Shown: one piece after another, positions 46,684 to 59,190 of the stretch
Numbering within the stretch: the first letter of the stretch is position 1
Layout of the letters: every line of letters begins with the position of its first letter
Assembly (NCBI RefSeq): GCF_963678635.1
Contig: NC_087067.1
Location: 12,013,716 to 12,077,715, forward strand
Direction: 5' to 3'
DNA length: 64,000 nt
DNA from: Symsagittifera roscoffensis
Lineage: Eukaryota > Xenacoelomorpha > Acoela > Convolutidae
Translations under genes and position numbers: made by a program
Notes under the pieces: model-generated
What the model saw: the letters and a program-made list of their open reading frames with translations, nothing else
What the model was told of the DNA's origin: nothing
Database searches by the model: none

Positions 46684-48208
46684 TTATAAACCTCCGTTTT
46701 GTTGAGTTGAAGCTCTTCTTGAGCTTGGATTAGAGTTCCCGTTTTTCACTTTATTGAATCTCGGTAGCCAAGAGGTTCCACCCGACCCACCACTCGCGGG
46801 TTTCAAAATGCCGCTCGCAGATGGCGCCATCGCGTTCGCTAGCTTGGAAGCAGAGGAGTACGAGTTACCACCCAGGTGATTAAAATTAGCCGAAGGTCCG
46901 GGGTGAAAACTGGAATCCAGGGAGCCCTCTCCAATACTGTTTAAAGAACTGGTTGAGCTGTAGTTTGACAAACCGGTTATTGACCTCGGAGTGTCAAAAT
47001 GAGAGGAAAACGGTCGGACCTGATTGACAGGTATTGGCGACCTAAACTTAGGCTGGGGCAATCTAGTAGGCATGATTCGTTCACGCGGCAAAATCGGAGT
47101 CGCGGGTAAGGACATAGGCTTGTTATTGTAGATATCTTGCATACTTTGACATACAATTCGTGCTTCGTTTCGGAACATATTCGGAATCATTTTCTGAGAT
47201 TCCAGAATTTTTTCGGAATTGTTGGTCGAAACGTGCGTGAAATGATCTTCAATTCCCCGCAAGAGATCTTTGATTAGCCTACTTTGATCAGAAATTATAG
47301 TTTGCTGCGCCAATAAATATTCACCCATTTTCGTTTCATAAAACTCTTTCAAACATGAGACTTCGCTATTTAATCGATCTTTATACTCCGTTTCCATGTG
47401 TTTCATCATTGTTATTTGTTCGTTATGAAGATTTTTCATATTATCTTGTTGGAAGTTGTGAATTTCCTTCATATTATTGACTTGAAACTCATGTTTAACT
47501 TGACTTTCGTTCCGTAAACTTTCGATAAGTTCGAACTGTTTTTGCTGCATTTCAGCCATTTTTTGGTCCTGCTCTTTTTTATACTGTGTGGTTTTTTGGT
47601 CTTGATAATCTATTAGTTCTTTCAACATGAGCGTATTTTTCAAAGCAGTCTCAGCGTTTTCTTTCTGAACTGATTTAATCAAATTTTGCTCTTCTTTCAA
47701 TGCAGAAAAATGTTCATTTTGGCGCAGATAAATGTCGTTCACTTTACAAATTTGCTCATCTTTTGCCTCGCTTATTTTTTCTTTCGCCTCATTTTGATTT
47801 TCTTGGGCTTTCTGGGTTTGAAAATTAGTCGTTTCGTCTAATCTCTGACTCGTAAACTTTCTCGTAAAGTCGAACGAATCGTCTTGGCGTTGTCGCAACT
47901 CGGCTATTTCGTTACTATGTGTCATTCGCATCTCTTGCATTCGGGTCTCGTGTGCCAACATTTCTTCCCATTGTTCACGCTGCTTTTTCTGCAAAAAGTC
48001 AATTTCGTGCAACTGCTGATTCTGCCGTTTGCACATGGCATCCAGGGTCGATGGAACACATCGGACGTAACTTAGAACCTCGAACTTCAGACCGGAAACG
48101 TCATTCTTCAAAGAGTCAAGGTCATCCAGTGTGACCTCGCCCTCTTCGGCTTCTTTCATTTGATTACGCATGTACTGGTCTTTCATTGCCCGAATGATAT
48201 CGGGCAAT
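46684..48208 (-). CDS. TRPC channel, C-terminal cytoplasmic tail exon
   Basis: Terminal exon of the more complete TRPC gene, 1525 nt, acceptor tttctaaag, stop TAA at 46684-46686. It completes the Arg codon split across the upstream donor and reads on with LPDIIRAMKDQYMRNQ and DDLDSLKNDVSGLKFEVL, the post-TRP-box region of TRPC/TRP-gamma channels. A roughly 270-residue Gln/Glu/Lys-rich coiled coil follows, then a Pro-containing linker and a Ser/Gly-rich end. The tail is long for a TRPC protein, most of the excess being coiled coil, which suggests assembly or scaffold binding. No INAD-type C-terminal motif is evident. Confidence 0.85.
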
Positions 48209-49080
48209 CTTTAGAAATTACAATTATGATAGATGGGTCCCTATAACAGCTAAGAACTAAGCATGGTACTTTGAAGCTATAGTATATCATCGTATTATGT
48301 TTTATTTGAATCACAGATATTATCTTTATTCCTTTATTGTAAGGTCCATATGAATACAAGGTAAAAATATATGTTTTGCCCATCAACATTAAAAGGGAAT
48401 TGGGTAATACGCTCAATAGTTGAATTGGATCTACTTGACAATCTTTCCATCCCCCCTCTCCATCCCCCCTCTCTCCATCCCCCCCCCCATAGTATTTACT
48501 AAAGAATCTCAACCCCTATAAAAAAATACAGTAAATTAGTATTAAGACTTGGCTCTTTTTCCTTTCCCCCCCCACCTGCCAATTTTTATATTTGAAGTTA
48601 CTGTTCACTTTGTCTGATTGTCATGAAAGTTGACATGCTGGCTAATTAGACCATGACAAACATATTTGGTCTTCATAATTAATCTTGTAAAATCACTCGT
48701 TAGATTTTATTGAAAATTCTTATTTGGCTGCATTATAATCTACTAAACCATCTTCCCCCCCCCCCTTCTTCAAAGGGGGAAATTATGAAGTAGATCCGTA
48801 CATTTTGAATATTTGCTTAACCGCAAGAGAAGTCATATATAGTACTACCCACCATAAGGATGAAATTATAAAACTCAGCTTATAAACAGTCACTCCTAGA
48901 CTGACCGCTTATACCTGCGACTTAAATGGTCCGTTTTGTTTTTTGTGCCTTTTATTCCATCAAAAAAACTCATTTGGTTCATACTTTGAAATTACCTAAA
49001 AACACCTGTTCGATTTTTCTCTTGTGGCACTTCGATCATATGTGAACCCTTGTGAACCCATCGATCATAATTGCTCCCAC
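48209..49080 (-). other. TRPC intron, copy B
   Basis: 872-bp intron with 'ccatcccccctct' tracts (about 48448-48490), C-runs at about 48566 and 48755, and about 157 bp (48550-48706) absent from copy A. Confidence 0.75.
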
Positions 49081-50320
49081 CTTTCTTCGCTTTCCCGCTG
49101 CTTTCGTCTCGTCTCGGCCAATTTCGGCTTGGCAATATGAAGTAACTTTTCACTTTTGTAACACATTTTGTACAGTTTTGCAAACAACAGCATCAGATTT
49201 CGAAGTGAGGGGAAAATATTAAAGGGCGCTGGAAGACAATCTGAGTCGCTAATGTATTCCAGGTAAATATTTGACCTCGCGAATTTCCATTCCGTGTCAA
49301 TATTTTCTTCAATGTTGTCCAAAGTTTTTGTAATCATACCAATAAGCACGTTTAATAGAACAACGACAGCAACAAAGTTGAAAAGAATGAACAAAATTGA
49401 ACCCACAAATGTGTGAAGAGTCCAATTTTCGTATACTTTCGAGGCAAAAACTATATCCGAGTAGCCAAAAAGCGTCCAGTATAGCTGGTAAAGACAACCG
49501 CCTAATGTCGTGAATTGAAACTCGCCCTTTTTTACTCGGTTCATAATCATATCTGGACATTTCGTGAAGGTTTTGGTACCATTTATTGCATCACGTAACT
49601 CGCAAGCGTTTATAACTGTGTACTGATCTTTCCAATAGAGGGAGTTAATGGCCGAAGCAAACGATATGTACATAATTAAAAACAGTGCCATGAATTTAGC
49701 AATTTCTCCGAAAGACGAGCCCAAACTCATTTGCAATTTTCCCAATAATCGGCTTGCACGGAAGTAATGCAAAATTCGGTTAACTGCAACCAAAGTTCCC
49801 ATGCAGAGCGACGCTTCGTATATTAAAAGGTTGTCGTAAAACTCCCATTTCGTTCGCTCGACCGACTTGTACTCAAAGACCTCCAGAGCATCGTTCATTC
49901 TCGCAGTTGTCGCGATTAGAAACATAACAGCGATCATGAAGTCTAGAAAGTTCCAAACGTCGTTTAGGTACGCGCGAACTCCATGATTGGCCATTTCGCG
50001 GATTTCTTGGAACATACTCCCAAGCATCCACAGAAAAATGTAACATTCATACCACTTTATAGTTGACCCATGGCGAAATGAGTCACTTTCAAGGTCTTGT
50101 GGATCCGGGGGCAGGAGTTTGATCTGGTTCCATGTGGCGATGAAAATGAACGAAAGATACATGACAAGGTTCGCTACAAACTTCAGAAGCGGTATGTTCA
50201 GGTACCTGTCCACGTGAGTCAGGGGAGGCAAGATGACGAGGGAAAGGACCCAAAGCGGTGTGCCTAGGACCATAAGGATTGTGATCTGTAGCTTCTCAGA
50301 TGACGATTTGTGCCTCCAAC
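49081..50320 (-). CDS. TRPC channel, transmembrane and pore exon
   Basis: 1240-nt exon encoding S1-S6 of a plasma-membrane TRPC cation channel (receptor/PLC-operated Na+/Ca2+ entry). The acceptor ttctag before 50320 gives GWRHKSSSEKLQITILMVLG in phase with the TRP_2 exon; donor AAAG|GTGGGA is at 49081. Counting from the Met at 50273: hydrophobic segments near 8-17, 32-46, 74-88, 106-122, 155-170 and 190-212; S4-S5 linker RILHYFRASRLLGKLQMSLG (166-185); a glycosylatable turret with two Cys (224-239); pore LYWTLFGYSDIV (264-275); S6 290-313; TRP-box EWKFARSNIYLEYI (328-341), a TRPC hallmark. No stop or frameshift. Confidence 0.92.
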
Positions 50321-50559
50321 CTAGAACGCACTAAAAATTAAGCCTCAAGTTGTGAAGAAAAATCACATTAAATGCGGGAGAGTTCTTATTAAACGCCGTT
50401 GTTTTTGATTATTGCTTTATGATGCGATGTAATTCAATTTTTTAGCAACAATCGTAATTATAATTCTAAAGCGTTGCCGGTAATTTCATCTTTTTACAGC
50501 TTCCGAAAATAAGCTCCAAACTGAACTTCATTTTGAAGTCAAGCACGTTTCATGGTTGC
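50321..50559 (-). other. Start of the large TRPC intron
   Basis: Intron of about 9.4 kb between the TRP_2 and channel exons (50321-59703), filled with repeats itemised below. Confidence 0.7.
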
Positions 50560-51077
50560 TGTTCCGACTTTCGTAACAAAAGTAACGAAATATTTGTGCT
50601 CATGGTGGTTTTTTCTTCAGACAAATTTCGATTTTTAACTGGCCATTTTTTACGAGATTTTTTTACATCATTAAAAAAGTATTGTTGTCCTGAACTTGAA
50701 TTTGAAAAGATATTTCACCTGTGATCATTCTTCAAAAAAGTTATGGGGGTTTAAAGATTGCCATTTTGGCCAATTTGAGACAGTTGACGCGCGATATGTT
50801 TCGCGCTATTAACGCGTAAGCAGAGTTTTAATCCATCTTAGAAATTGTTCCAAATTAGTTGAAGGAAGCTTAGTTGTCATAATTGATTTCTTACTATTGA
50901 GCAAAATCTATCACTTTGTACTTTATAAGGCGTGTGGGGGGGTGAATTTCACAAAAAATCTTTTTTTTTTTTAATTTTTTTTTACATTTAATTTTTTCAT
51001 GTTGTTACTGCTCCATAGACCTTAAGAGACTGTCGGAACATTCAGGGTCTCACTCTGATACGAGCGGTCTTGTTTGC
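50560..51077 (-). mobile_element. TGTTCCGACT-ended MITE in the TRPC intron
   Basis: TGTTCCGACT at 50560, AACAAAAGTAACG following, inverted TGTCGGAACA near 51031-51040, then a variant hairpin module and 'cggtcttgttt'. Same family as 23414 and 45184, but an independent insertion. Confidence 0.65.
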
Positions 51078-52839
51078 ATTTATAATCGATCAATCAGCAA
51101 TAACTAATCTCGGCTCATCTTTCATTCAAAAAACTCGACCCTGGAGCAGACAAATGTTTGGTTTTACTAGGTACAGCCAAAAATTCGGATATTTTCCAAG
51201 GGTCGAAGAATACGATTTAATCCGACTTCAGAATATGGGACTTGTATTGAAAAATTTGGATTGCTAAACAATTGGATTTTAAAAAAATGTTTTAAAATGC
51301 TTCACTGGGCTACAATAAAGAAGTAGACACTTGACTTCAACGAGCGAAAATTGAGAGAAGTTTTTGTCTTTTTCTCTGCAACTATTTATAATGTTGGTTA
51401 GAAACAACCCAAGCCAGATGGAAAAAAATTAAAAGCATTTCGCTTTGTCAAAATTCGAAAGATCTTGATTCGAAGGCGTAAATTAGCCAGTATATTCTAA
51501 ATAGTTTCAGGGTATCCTTAATGTGGAAGCATCCTCGCAAACAACCTAAGACAACTCAATCCATGGACTGGTCCCGGGTCAAGAAAGGTTATATATATAT
51601 ATATATATATTCATTATCATGCAGAACACTTGCTGTTTTGACTATATAAAAAACTGGCTGTTTCGAATAAAAATGTTTCGACTTAAAAAGATACACTGGC
51701 TGTTGTGATAAAAAGAACAAAACGAGCCAGATAAAAAAAGGTCCTCCAGCAAGCTTTTTAGAAATTTGACTGCTTTGATGAAGCACAAAATTCTTATAAA
51801 CTTTTATTTTGTCTCTAAACATTGATCAATTTTCGTGAATTAGCGCCCATTTCTGTGTCGTCAAGACAATTAAGATTGTTTTCTGACCCCGGATTAAGTC
51901 ACTTTTTCACCAAGACAGTCTGTCGTTGTTCCGCGGTAAAAAGAGTATGCCAATTAATCATTGCCCTAAGAAACAATTTGAGACGATGGATTTAGATTTC
52001 TTATGTTGTTTGCGAGGATGTTTCCACATTAAGGTATACTGGCTGTTTTACTCCCTGAAAGCAAGGTTTCTCATATTTTGACAAGGCAAAGTCCTTTCAA
52101 ATAGTTTTATTTTGCATGTGTAAAAAATTCAACCCTATTTTTTTATGAGTTGTAGAGAAAAAGACGAAAACGTGATGAAAAAAGTTTCATTCCTTCGCTC
52201 GTTGAAATCAAGTATCTATTTATTTATTGTATCCCAGCATAAATGCTAACACGCTAAAAATTTTAAATTACTTTTTCAAACCACGTGATCTGTAAATCAA
52301 GCATTTTTCTCAGACCGGATACAAAACTTGTCTATAATATTTTTTCTCTTCAATTGTTTTTATTAAAAAACTCAAACGCAAACAAAGTTTTTTTTCAATA
52401 TGTAATTTCAACACTCAGCAGGTGGTTATTTTTGTTCGATATCTAATGCTATAAAAAGAGGAGGTTTTTTTTAGCTGCTGACCTCATTCTCATATAAACA
52501 ATAATTTAAAATTTTAATGTAAGTTTGGAGAGTTCTCATGTTTTTAGCAAAACAAGGGTTGCAAAATTACCTAAGGACTAATGAATCAGCTGCCACAAAC
52601 ACTCTTGAAATCAAAGCCGAGGTCGTGGCCTTGCAGAGCAAGTTTTAGTGATCAGATGTATAGAATTTATTAAGACAGTCATATATTTTCAATTCCAAAA
52701 TCTTGGTATGCTACAAGTTTTAAGCTGAGCTTTTTGCAATTAGGCCAAGTCTTTGCTTAACATATATAAATAGTAACAATTACCAAATACGACGTATGTC
52801 TTTTGTGGTTTCGCTATTTTATAATATGCACTATTTTGG
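51078..52839. other. TRPC intron, non-coding
   Basis: An (AT)n microsatellite at about 51589-51610. Otherwise AT-rich without recognisable genes. Confidence 0.5.
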
Positions 52840-53560
52840 TTCGGTTTCTACCTTCTTTTAAAAAAGGTGAATCGAAAGTATTGACAAGCTTCAAACGATG
52901 TGGTTGAAAACTCCTGCGTTAAATAATGTCATTAATTTATTTTTGATGGATGTCGATTTTTTGGGGGGAAGGAAAAGTGACGAAAAAACGCGTTTAGTGT
53001 ACTTGAAGCAGAGAAGCCAGAATGTCCTACGTTTGTGTATGCGTAGCAGTTGTGGTTTGAAATTATGTTCTAACTTATGAAAAAAATTCAGTAAAAGTAG
53101 CCAACAGAAGTTTAGAAAAGTGTCAATTCACTCAGATAGAGCAAATAAAAAGAATGGCTTCGATTCAATTTTCGATTTTTGTTTTTTTCAAAATCAATTA
53201 CCTCTCAAAACACATTTTGAACTCTTTCAATAGTTTTACATTTTTCTATCTTCAGTTTCGGTTTCTTTCTTATTTTAACTAAGGTGAATCGAGAGTATAG
53301 AAAAGGATCAAACGATATGATTGAAAACTGTTGCGTTGAATGCCATGAAATATGTTTTTGATGTGTGCCAATTTTTTTGGGGAAGGAAAAGTGATTGAAA
53401 ACGCGCTTAAGGTACATAAAGCAGAGAAAGCAGAAGATTCTACAATTTTGTATGCGTAACAGTTGTGGTTTGAATTTATGTTCTAATTTTCGAAAAACAA
53501 AAAATTCGGTAAATATAGCCCCACACAATTGAAAAAGTGTCAATGAACTCACAAAGACCT
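52840..53560. repeat. Two-unit direct repeat, period about 415 bp
   Basis: Units at about 52845-53130 and 53258-53560 share 'aaggtgaatcga(a/g)agtat', 'gttgaaaac', 'ggggaaggaaaagtga', 'aagcagag', 'gtatgcgta(g/a)cagttgtggtttga' and 'aagtgtcaat' in the same order, with roughly 20% divergence. Confidence 0.75.
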
Positions 53561-54049
53561 AACAAAATGACTGATTTTGATTCAATTTTTAACTTATGAT
53601 TTTTTGAAAATCAATTGCATCACCTCAAAGCATATTTTGAATTTCAATTGTTTTCAATAATTGTCACTGCATTGACAAAATTAATTCCTGTAAAAAAGCC
53701 ATTTTTAAAGTAATATTTCTTCGCTTATTTGTTTCTCACCAGTTAAGATTTTGCAATTGAGGAGCATCGGTTGTCTTCTTCTTAGCACCTTATTTAAAAA
53801 TTTAACAACCGAAAATCAAACCGCAGAAAACCACGCGAAAAACTCTTCAAATTTTTTTCTTGAAAAATACCACACGACTTGAATTTGTGTCCTCGTTTTG
53901 TTACTGTTAAGTTAGATTAGGTTAAAATTAATGAGCCACAAACTTAAATCAATATTATTAAAATATCGGTCTGACAAAAAACATAAAATTTCGACACAGA
54001 GATAACTTTGTCAAAATTTCAACATTGTACCGCTCAAAATTACTCAAAA
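53561..54049. other. TRPC intron, non-coding
   Basis: No gene or clear repeat seen. Confidence 0.4.
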
Positions 54050-54480
54050 ATAGGCAAACTTGCGGAAATCGCAACAGTATTTGCGGAATCCTGAATAGTT
54101 CGTGAAATCTACGAGCAACTATCAAAAAAATAACATAAAAAATTGAGCTGTTGTGGAATCCGCGACTGTTAGCGGAATCCGCAAAGTGTAAGCGGAATCC
54201 GCAAAGTGTAAGCAGAATCCGCGTTTTATTTGCGTATTCCACATTTATAACTAACAAAACTGCGATCCACTTATAATTGTAGAATCAGCTTACAATTTGC
54301 GGAATTCGGAACAATTATCTATATTCTTTCGCTGCGGAATTGGCGAAAAAACTAAACTGCTGACAAGTTTTACGTTAGAGATATTTTTACGCGGAATCCA
54401 CAAAAATTTTGTAAATCCACATGCATTTTCGAGCATGTTAAAATACTTGTCTCTGGAATCCACGAACATACAGACACAAA
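54050..54480. repeat. GCGGAATCCGC repeat cluster
   Basis: Dense copies of the self-complementary word GCGGAATCCGC and variants. Two exact tandem units of about 20 bp (agcggaatccgcaaagtgta) lie at about 54168-54208, and degenerate forms continue to about 54470. Palindromic, so it can form short hairpins. Confidence 0.75.
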
Positions 54481-56852
54481 ATTGTGCGCCTATCCAGTGC
54501 ACAGTTTGGCCTCGTAATGTTTCCAGATTTGGAATCACGACAGAAAGGGCTTCAAAATGAAACCTTACTCGACCTTCTTCAAATTTTGTCAATTTTTATC
54601 GAATTGACCGGAAATACAGATAGTCAGTCTTGGTGATTGTTCGCTCCACTTTCCGAGAGCAATAGGAACAGAAAGCCAAATTTTTATTTTCATTTTCTCG
54701 ACTCTCGCGTTTTTTTCTTACAATGCTTCGCAATTACTTAGAATCAAAAAGTTTTTTACCGTTATCCCCGCCCACCTCTAATTTTCATCATTAAATTTGC
54801 GTTAATATATCCAGTCTCTTTGAAGTTCGGCGTGCCCCATAACTTCGCTACCCTGAACCATTTAAACTGCATCTATAATCTTATTTCACTCGCAAATCTA
54901 TTTAAGTCCGTGGTGGGTGAAACAGCAAAAGAGCCAGACTTTTAGTCGTCTTCTTTCTGATCGCAAATTCAGATATGTAATTCACTCTTAACAAAATTGA
55001 ATTTCATCATTGTCGCATAATTAGCACCTCATTTCAGTCAAGTAGAAAATGAACTTGAAATTAGAGTTTCTTTTTTTTCCAATTTGAAGACACCAATACA
55101 ACTATTTTAATATTCCAACTACCTCTGCAAAGGAGATCTTAAAAGCTGCATACTAAGGTATTTTTTAGGGAAAGTATTTTGTAGGGAAAATTCAAAAGTG
55201 ACAATTAGAAACACTCATTAAATTTTCACGGTTGGCGAAAGTTACATAGTATCTACCTTTTCAGGCGATATTTATTATAACCCAACCCCCGAATTAAGGG
55301 ATCACTAGAGCATTTGTCTCGCTTCATATTGTTGGAACCCTAGGTTTTATTTTTACCATTCATAACTTTAGCCTCAGGGCTGGTTATACAATAAATATAC
55401 AAAAAAGAGAGACATATTTTAAAAATTCACCCGTACTTAAGGCTATTTTTTTTAGTACTTTTCCCATTCATTTTATTACCTTTTTGGGGTATAAGTCACG
55501 TGGCTCCTGACTAAGCTGCCGTAAAAATTAACTTTTAACGTCAAGTAAAAATGACTTTCAAGTATTGACCAAGTTCAAGAAAATTCCAACAATTTTCCGT
55601 CCAATTCACTTTGAAAAATAGCTTGTCAAGTGCTCACAAAACCAGCTGGGCGTGAATAAGTTGAGTTTTTGAGAACTCTTCAGGGAATGAACAAGCTACA
55701 GGTAGAGCACGAACATAAATGTTCACAATCAGTTGCAGACTTTCGAACCCACCCCTACCCCCCTCCCTCTCCCACTAACAGAAATTCGTAACCAGCACCG
55801 CTCAAACAATTCCACTTTTGCTTTATGCCTAATTTTTCAAAGACGCCTTTGGCGCAAATATATGCTCATTTTGTTTATCGGAATTTGAACATTTGAGGCG
55901 GCTCAAATATTCAATTGAAAAAAAAATTAAAAAGTAGGCTGAATTCAAAAAAGTATACCCCATAAATAAGTAATAATGTATTGATCTAAAAAGACAGCAA
56001 GAGTTATGTAACCAAATTTCCCATACGAATAACCGGAAAGATCCTTTCTGGTTACAAAACATCAGGAGTCTTGCCAGGTTAATTAAACTGGGATTAGTCA
56101 TAGCCCACCCTAATTAGTACGAACAACGATTATAAATAGCAGAAGTGTTTCGAATCATGCAAGCGGGCGACGTATTCAAATGGCAAATGGGAATTATACC
56201 AAATTTCTTCAAAGAAAACGTCTTCTTTTAATACTATCTTCTTACATCTTGTTTTCATGAAGGGGTCGCAAAAGCTAGACATATAAAATCGATTGGTTTT
56301 TAGTGAGGAAAACCCCGATGGGAAAAATAATACGATTTTTCATTAATTTATGCTTTCATTTGCAGCGTCTTGTATGAACTTTTTCATTTTTTATTTAAGG
56401 CTTGCTTCATAAAATTGCATCATATTATTTCAAGACCAGATTGTTTTTTCACAAGAATTAGAGATAATCTCAGATAAACCTTTTTCATTAAGAGATAAAC
56501 CGCTTTCAAAGCATACCAAATCGGCAAAAACATATTCGAAAACTAATTCGATATTGTTTGTTTCACGCTTCACAATTCCTTACAGGCTTCGTGAACAAAT
56601 GATTTCCGCAATTTTTGCCAAGACTCCGATGGTGATAAAAAGCATGCTTAAGCAAACATGTTGTCCTATTTTGCCCAAAACTGTTTCGAAAATTTATTCA
56701 ACATTACCGAAACAAATTTTAAGAAATAAAAACTTGTCACGTGGGAGAGGAAAAAAAAAACAAAAAACAATCAGTATCCCGAAAAAAGTCTGATTGTGAT
56801 ATTATTGTACAAAATGATCTCTTTTGTTACAGCTTTAGACCATAATAAAAAA
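54481..56852. other. TRPC intron, non-coding
   Basis: No supported gene. A C-rich tract 'cccacccctacccccctccc' lies at about 55749-55768. Small open frames lack domains and splice context. Confidence 0.4.
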
Positions 56853-57361
56853 AAACAAGACTGCTCGTTCCGACTGCCTTTTAAGGTTTATGGAGCAGTA
56901 ATAAAATAAAAGAATTAAATGTAAGAAAGTAAAATGAATTTTCTTTTCTAAAATTTGAAATTTTTTATGAAAACTATCACCCCACACGCCATATAAAGTA
57001 CAAAAGAAAAAAATTCGCTCATTTTAACAAATCAATTATGGCAAATAAGCTTCTGTCAACCAATTTGGAACGATTTTTGAGACGGATTAAATCTCCGCTT
57101 ACGCGTTAATAGCGCGAAATATATCGCGCGTTATTGTCCCAAATTGGCCAAAATGGCAATCTTTAAACCCCCATTACTTTAAGAAAAATGATCACAGGAG
57201 TAATATCTTTTCAAATTTGAGCTCAGGACAACAATACCTTTTGAATGATATTTAAAAGTTCCGTCAAAAATGGCTAGTTTAAAAGTCGAAATTTGTCTGA
57301 AGAAAAAAACCTACCCCGAGCACAAATATTCCGTTACTTTCGTATCGAAATTCGAAACAAT
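56853..57361 (+). mobile_element. TGTTCCGACT-type MITE, plus orientation
   Basis: Begins aacaagactgctc then gttccgactgcc at 56866. Contains the conserved 'ccgcttacgcgttaatagcg' core and ends 'ccgttactttcgtatcgaaa'. Near full length, no coding capacity. Confidence 0.65.
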
Positions 57362-57779
57362 AAGTAGAGGATACACTCCATATACACTCCAAGAAAATCG
57401 CCAAACGCAAAGGCGCGCGAATGGAGGATTCTGCCACATAAACTAATCAGCATTTAGCTACCGGCTACAAAAGCTTAGGTCTAAAAAAGGCTTCGATGTT
57501 TTGAAGTTGCTTCGATTTGATGCCCTGTCATGTCGTTTTAATTACCAAATTCTCTGAATATCAAAACTTTTCTCGAAACCTAGACTTTTTGAAATCTATA
57601 TCCCAACTGAAAAGGCTTTATCATTATCAAATGCTCAAGCTGGAATGACACGTTGTACTGATACCTAGATTTGCATAAAAAATTTCTCCCAAATTCATTT
57701 TTGTTACTAAACTTTGATAGTCTGAATTAACAATTTTATATTTAAAATAGTCAAAAAGTTTGACCCTCTGATTCTAGGC

Positions 57780-58390
57780 CAACTAAATGTTTTATAAAAT
57801 AGATTGGGACCAAAAATGTCATATAAATTTATCTGATGTCGCAATATTTGATGGTTACTGATTATCAAAAATGTCATAAAATTTATCTGATGTCGCAACA
57901 TTTGAACGTTACTGATTAACACTGTCTCCTTTTCTTAGTAAATGCTCGTAGTCTTGCTCAACACTGATATGTTGAAAACTAAAAAAAATCTTTTAAAATG
58001 AAAAATGAAAATTAAAAAAAAAATCATTTAAAGTGAAAAACAAAAATTAATTATAAATTATATTTTTTCTTGTGATTTAGTTTTCCAAGCTTATTAATTT
58101 TAGTCGCTGTAAACCCTTGCCTTGCAAAAAATTTTTTATGATATTTTTCTATGACTTTATGCAATTCCTCTATTCAATTTACTTAGCAATGAGAGATGTT
58201 CACACAGCGTTCAGATTTCAGAAAAATTGTAACCAAAAATGTCATATAAATTTATCTGATGTCGCAATATTTGATGGTTACTGATTAGCACTGTCTCGTT
58301 CTGGAACTTCACGCTCGTAGTCTTGCTCAGCACTGATAAGTTGTAAATTAAAAAAAAATCATTTAAAGTGAAAAACAAAAATTAAGTATA
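57780..58390. repeat. Direct repeats of an 'aaaaatgtcatataaattta' block
   Basis: Three copies at about 57811, 57868 and 58236 of 'aaaatgtcatataaattta' plus 'tctgatgtcgcaatatttga', followed by 'ggttactgatta'. The last two are also followed by 'actgtctc..cgctcgtagtcttgctca' and 'atcatttaaagtgaaaaaca' words. Confidence 0.7.
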
Positions 58391-58719
58391 AAAGGGAAGT
58401 CTAATTTTTTTTGCAAAGTTTTGCTATTTCATGGTTAGAAACAAGCAGCTGATGACCCGGTTAGCTGCCGTTTGTGTATCAGCACAAAAGAAAAACCAAA
58501 AAAAAAGTTTTTTTTCGGTCTTGTGCAAATCTTGCAGCCAAACCCAGTGTGAAAAACAGAATATTTTTTTGCTACTTTTGACAGATTAAAGGTTATATTT
58601 TGCCGGATTTCGTACGCACTAATAAACAACTATAAACTTCAAGGGCTTTAGTTGTTGCAAGTTAGCTAAAGTAATTCCAAATTCAAAACCCCACACCCTC
58701 ATGAAAAACAATTATTTAC
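58391..58719. other. TRPC intron, non-coding
   Basis: Nothing recognisable. Confidence 0.4.
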
Positions 58720-59190
58720 AGTGGGGCTTTTGGGGGGTGGTTGGGGTGGACGCCTCTCTTTTCAGGCATTCTACCCCGCCGACCCAAAGGGTCCCCCTGT
58801 GTTCTAGTTTGAGATATCCATATTTGGCTGAAGGACCCTGAAATTTTTCTGAAAGCGCCTTTGGCGCTATAATATACTAATGTTGAGGGGAAAGCGCGCG
58901 CCGAAAAAAAAGCAATTTTTTGGTCAAACTCTTAACAGAAGACAATTCGTAACAAGCGACAATTCGTAACAAGCGACAATTTGTAACAGTAGATTAAGCG
59001 GGGGAACAGAGATTCACGCGCAATATTTCTCTCGTGCTGTATTAAGATCAGCGGCGCGAAGTAAATTTTGCCTCGTAAATTTGAAAATCCGCCACCCCAC
59101 CACGAGAAAATCCTAAATCTTAGATTTTGCCTTTGTAAGTTTGAAAATCTGCTCCCTCCACGAGAAAATCCTATATCCATTTAAAAAGAG
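58720..59190. mobile_element. Degenerate hAT-type MITE fragments
   Basis: Contains 'ggacgcctc', 'ccgccgacccaaagggtccc', 'gcgcctttggcgc' and 'gagggg(a)agcgcgcgcc' blocks of the family, then two short direct copies of 'aaatttgaaaatccgcc..cacgagaaaatcct' near 59075-59175. Short triplicated 'aattcgtaacaagcgac' lies at about 58944-58985. Confidence 0.6.

Larger units (their letters stand above)
30717..49627. repeat. Large direct duplication, copy B (contains the LTR element)
   Basis: Counterpart of 15592-27609. It starts at CTGAAAACAAC inside the broken MITE and runs past the channel exon. Identity with copy A ends at 49627, inside the intact TRPC channel exon, which continues uninterrupted here. 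Confidence 0.9.

Noticed and set aside
47884-48134. Plus-strand frames antisense to the TRPC tail exon
   Set aside because: Shadows of the coiled-coil exon.
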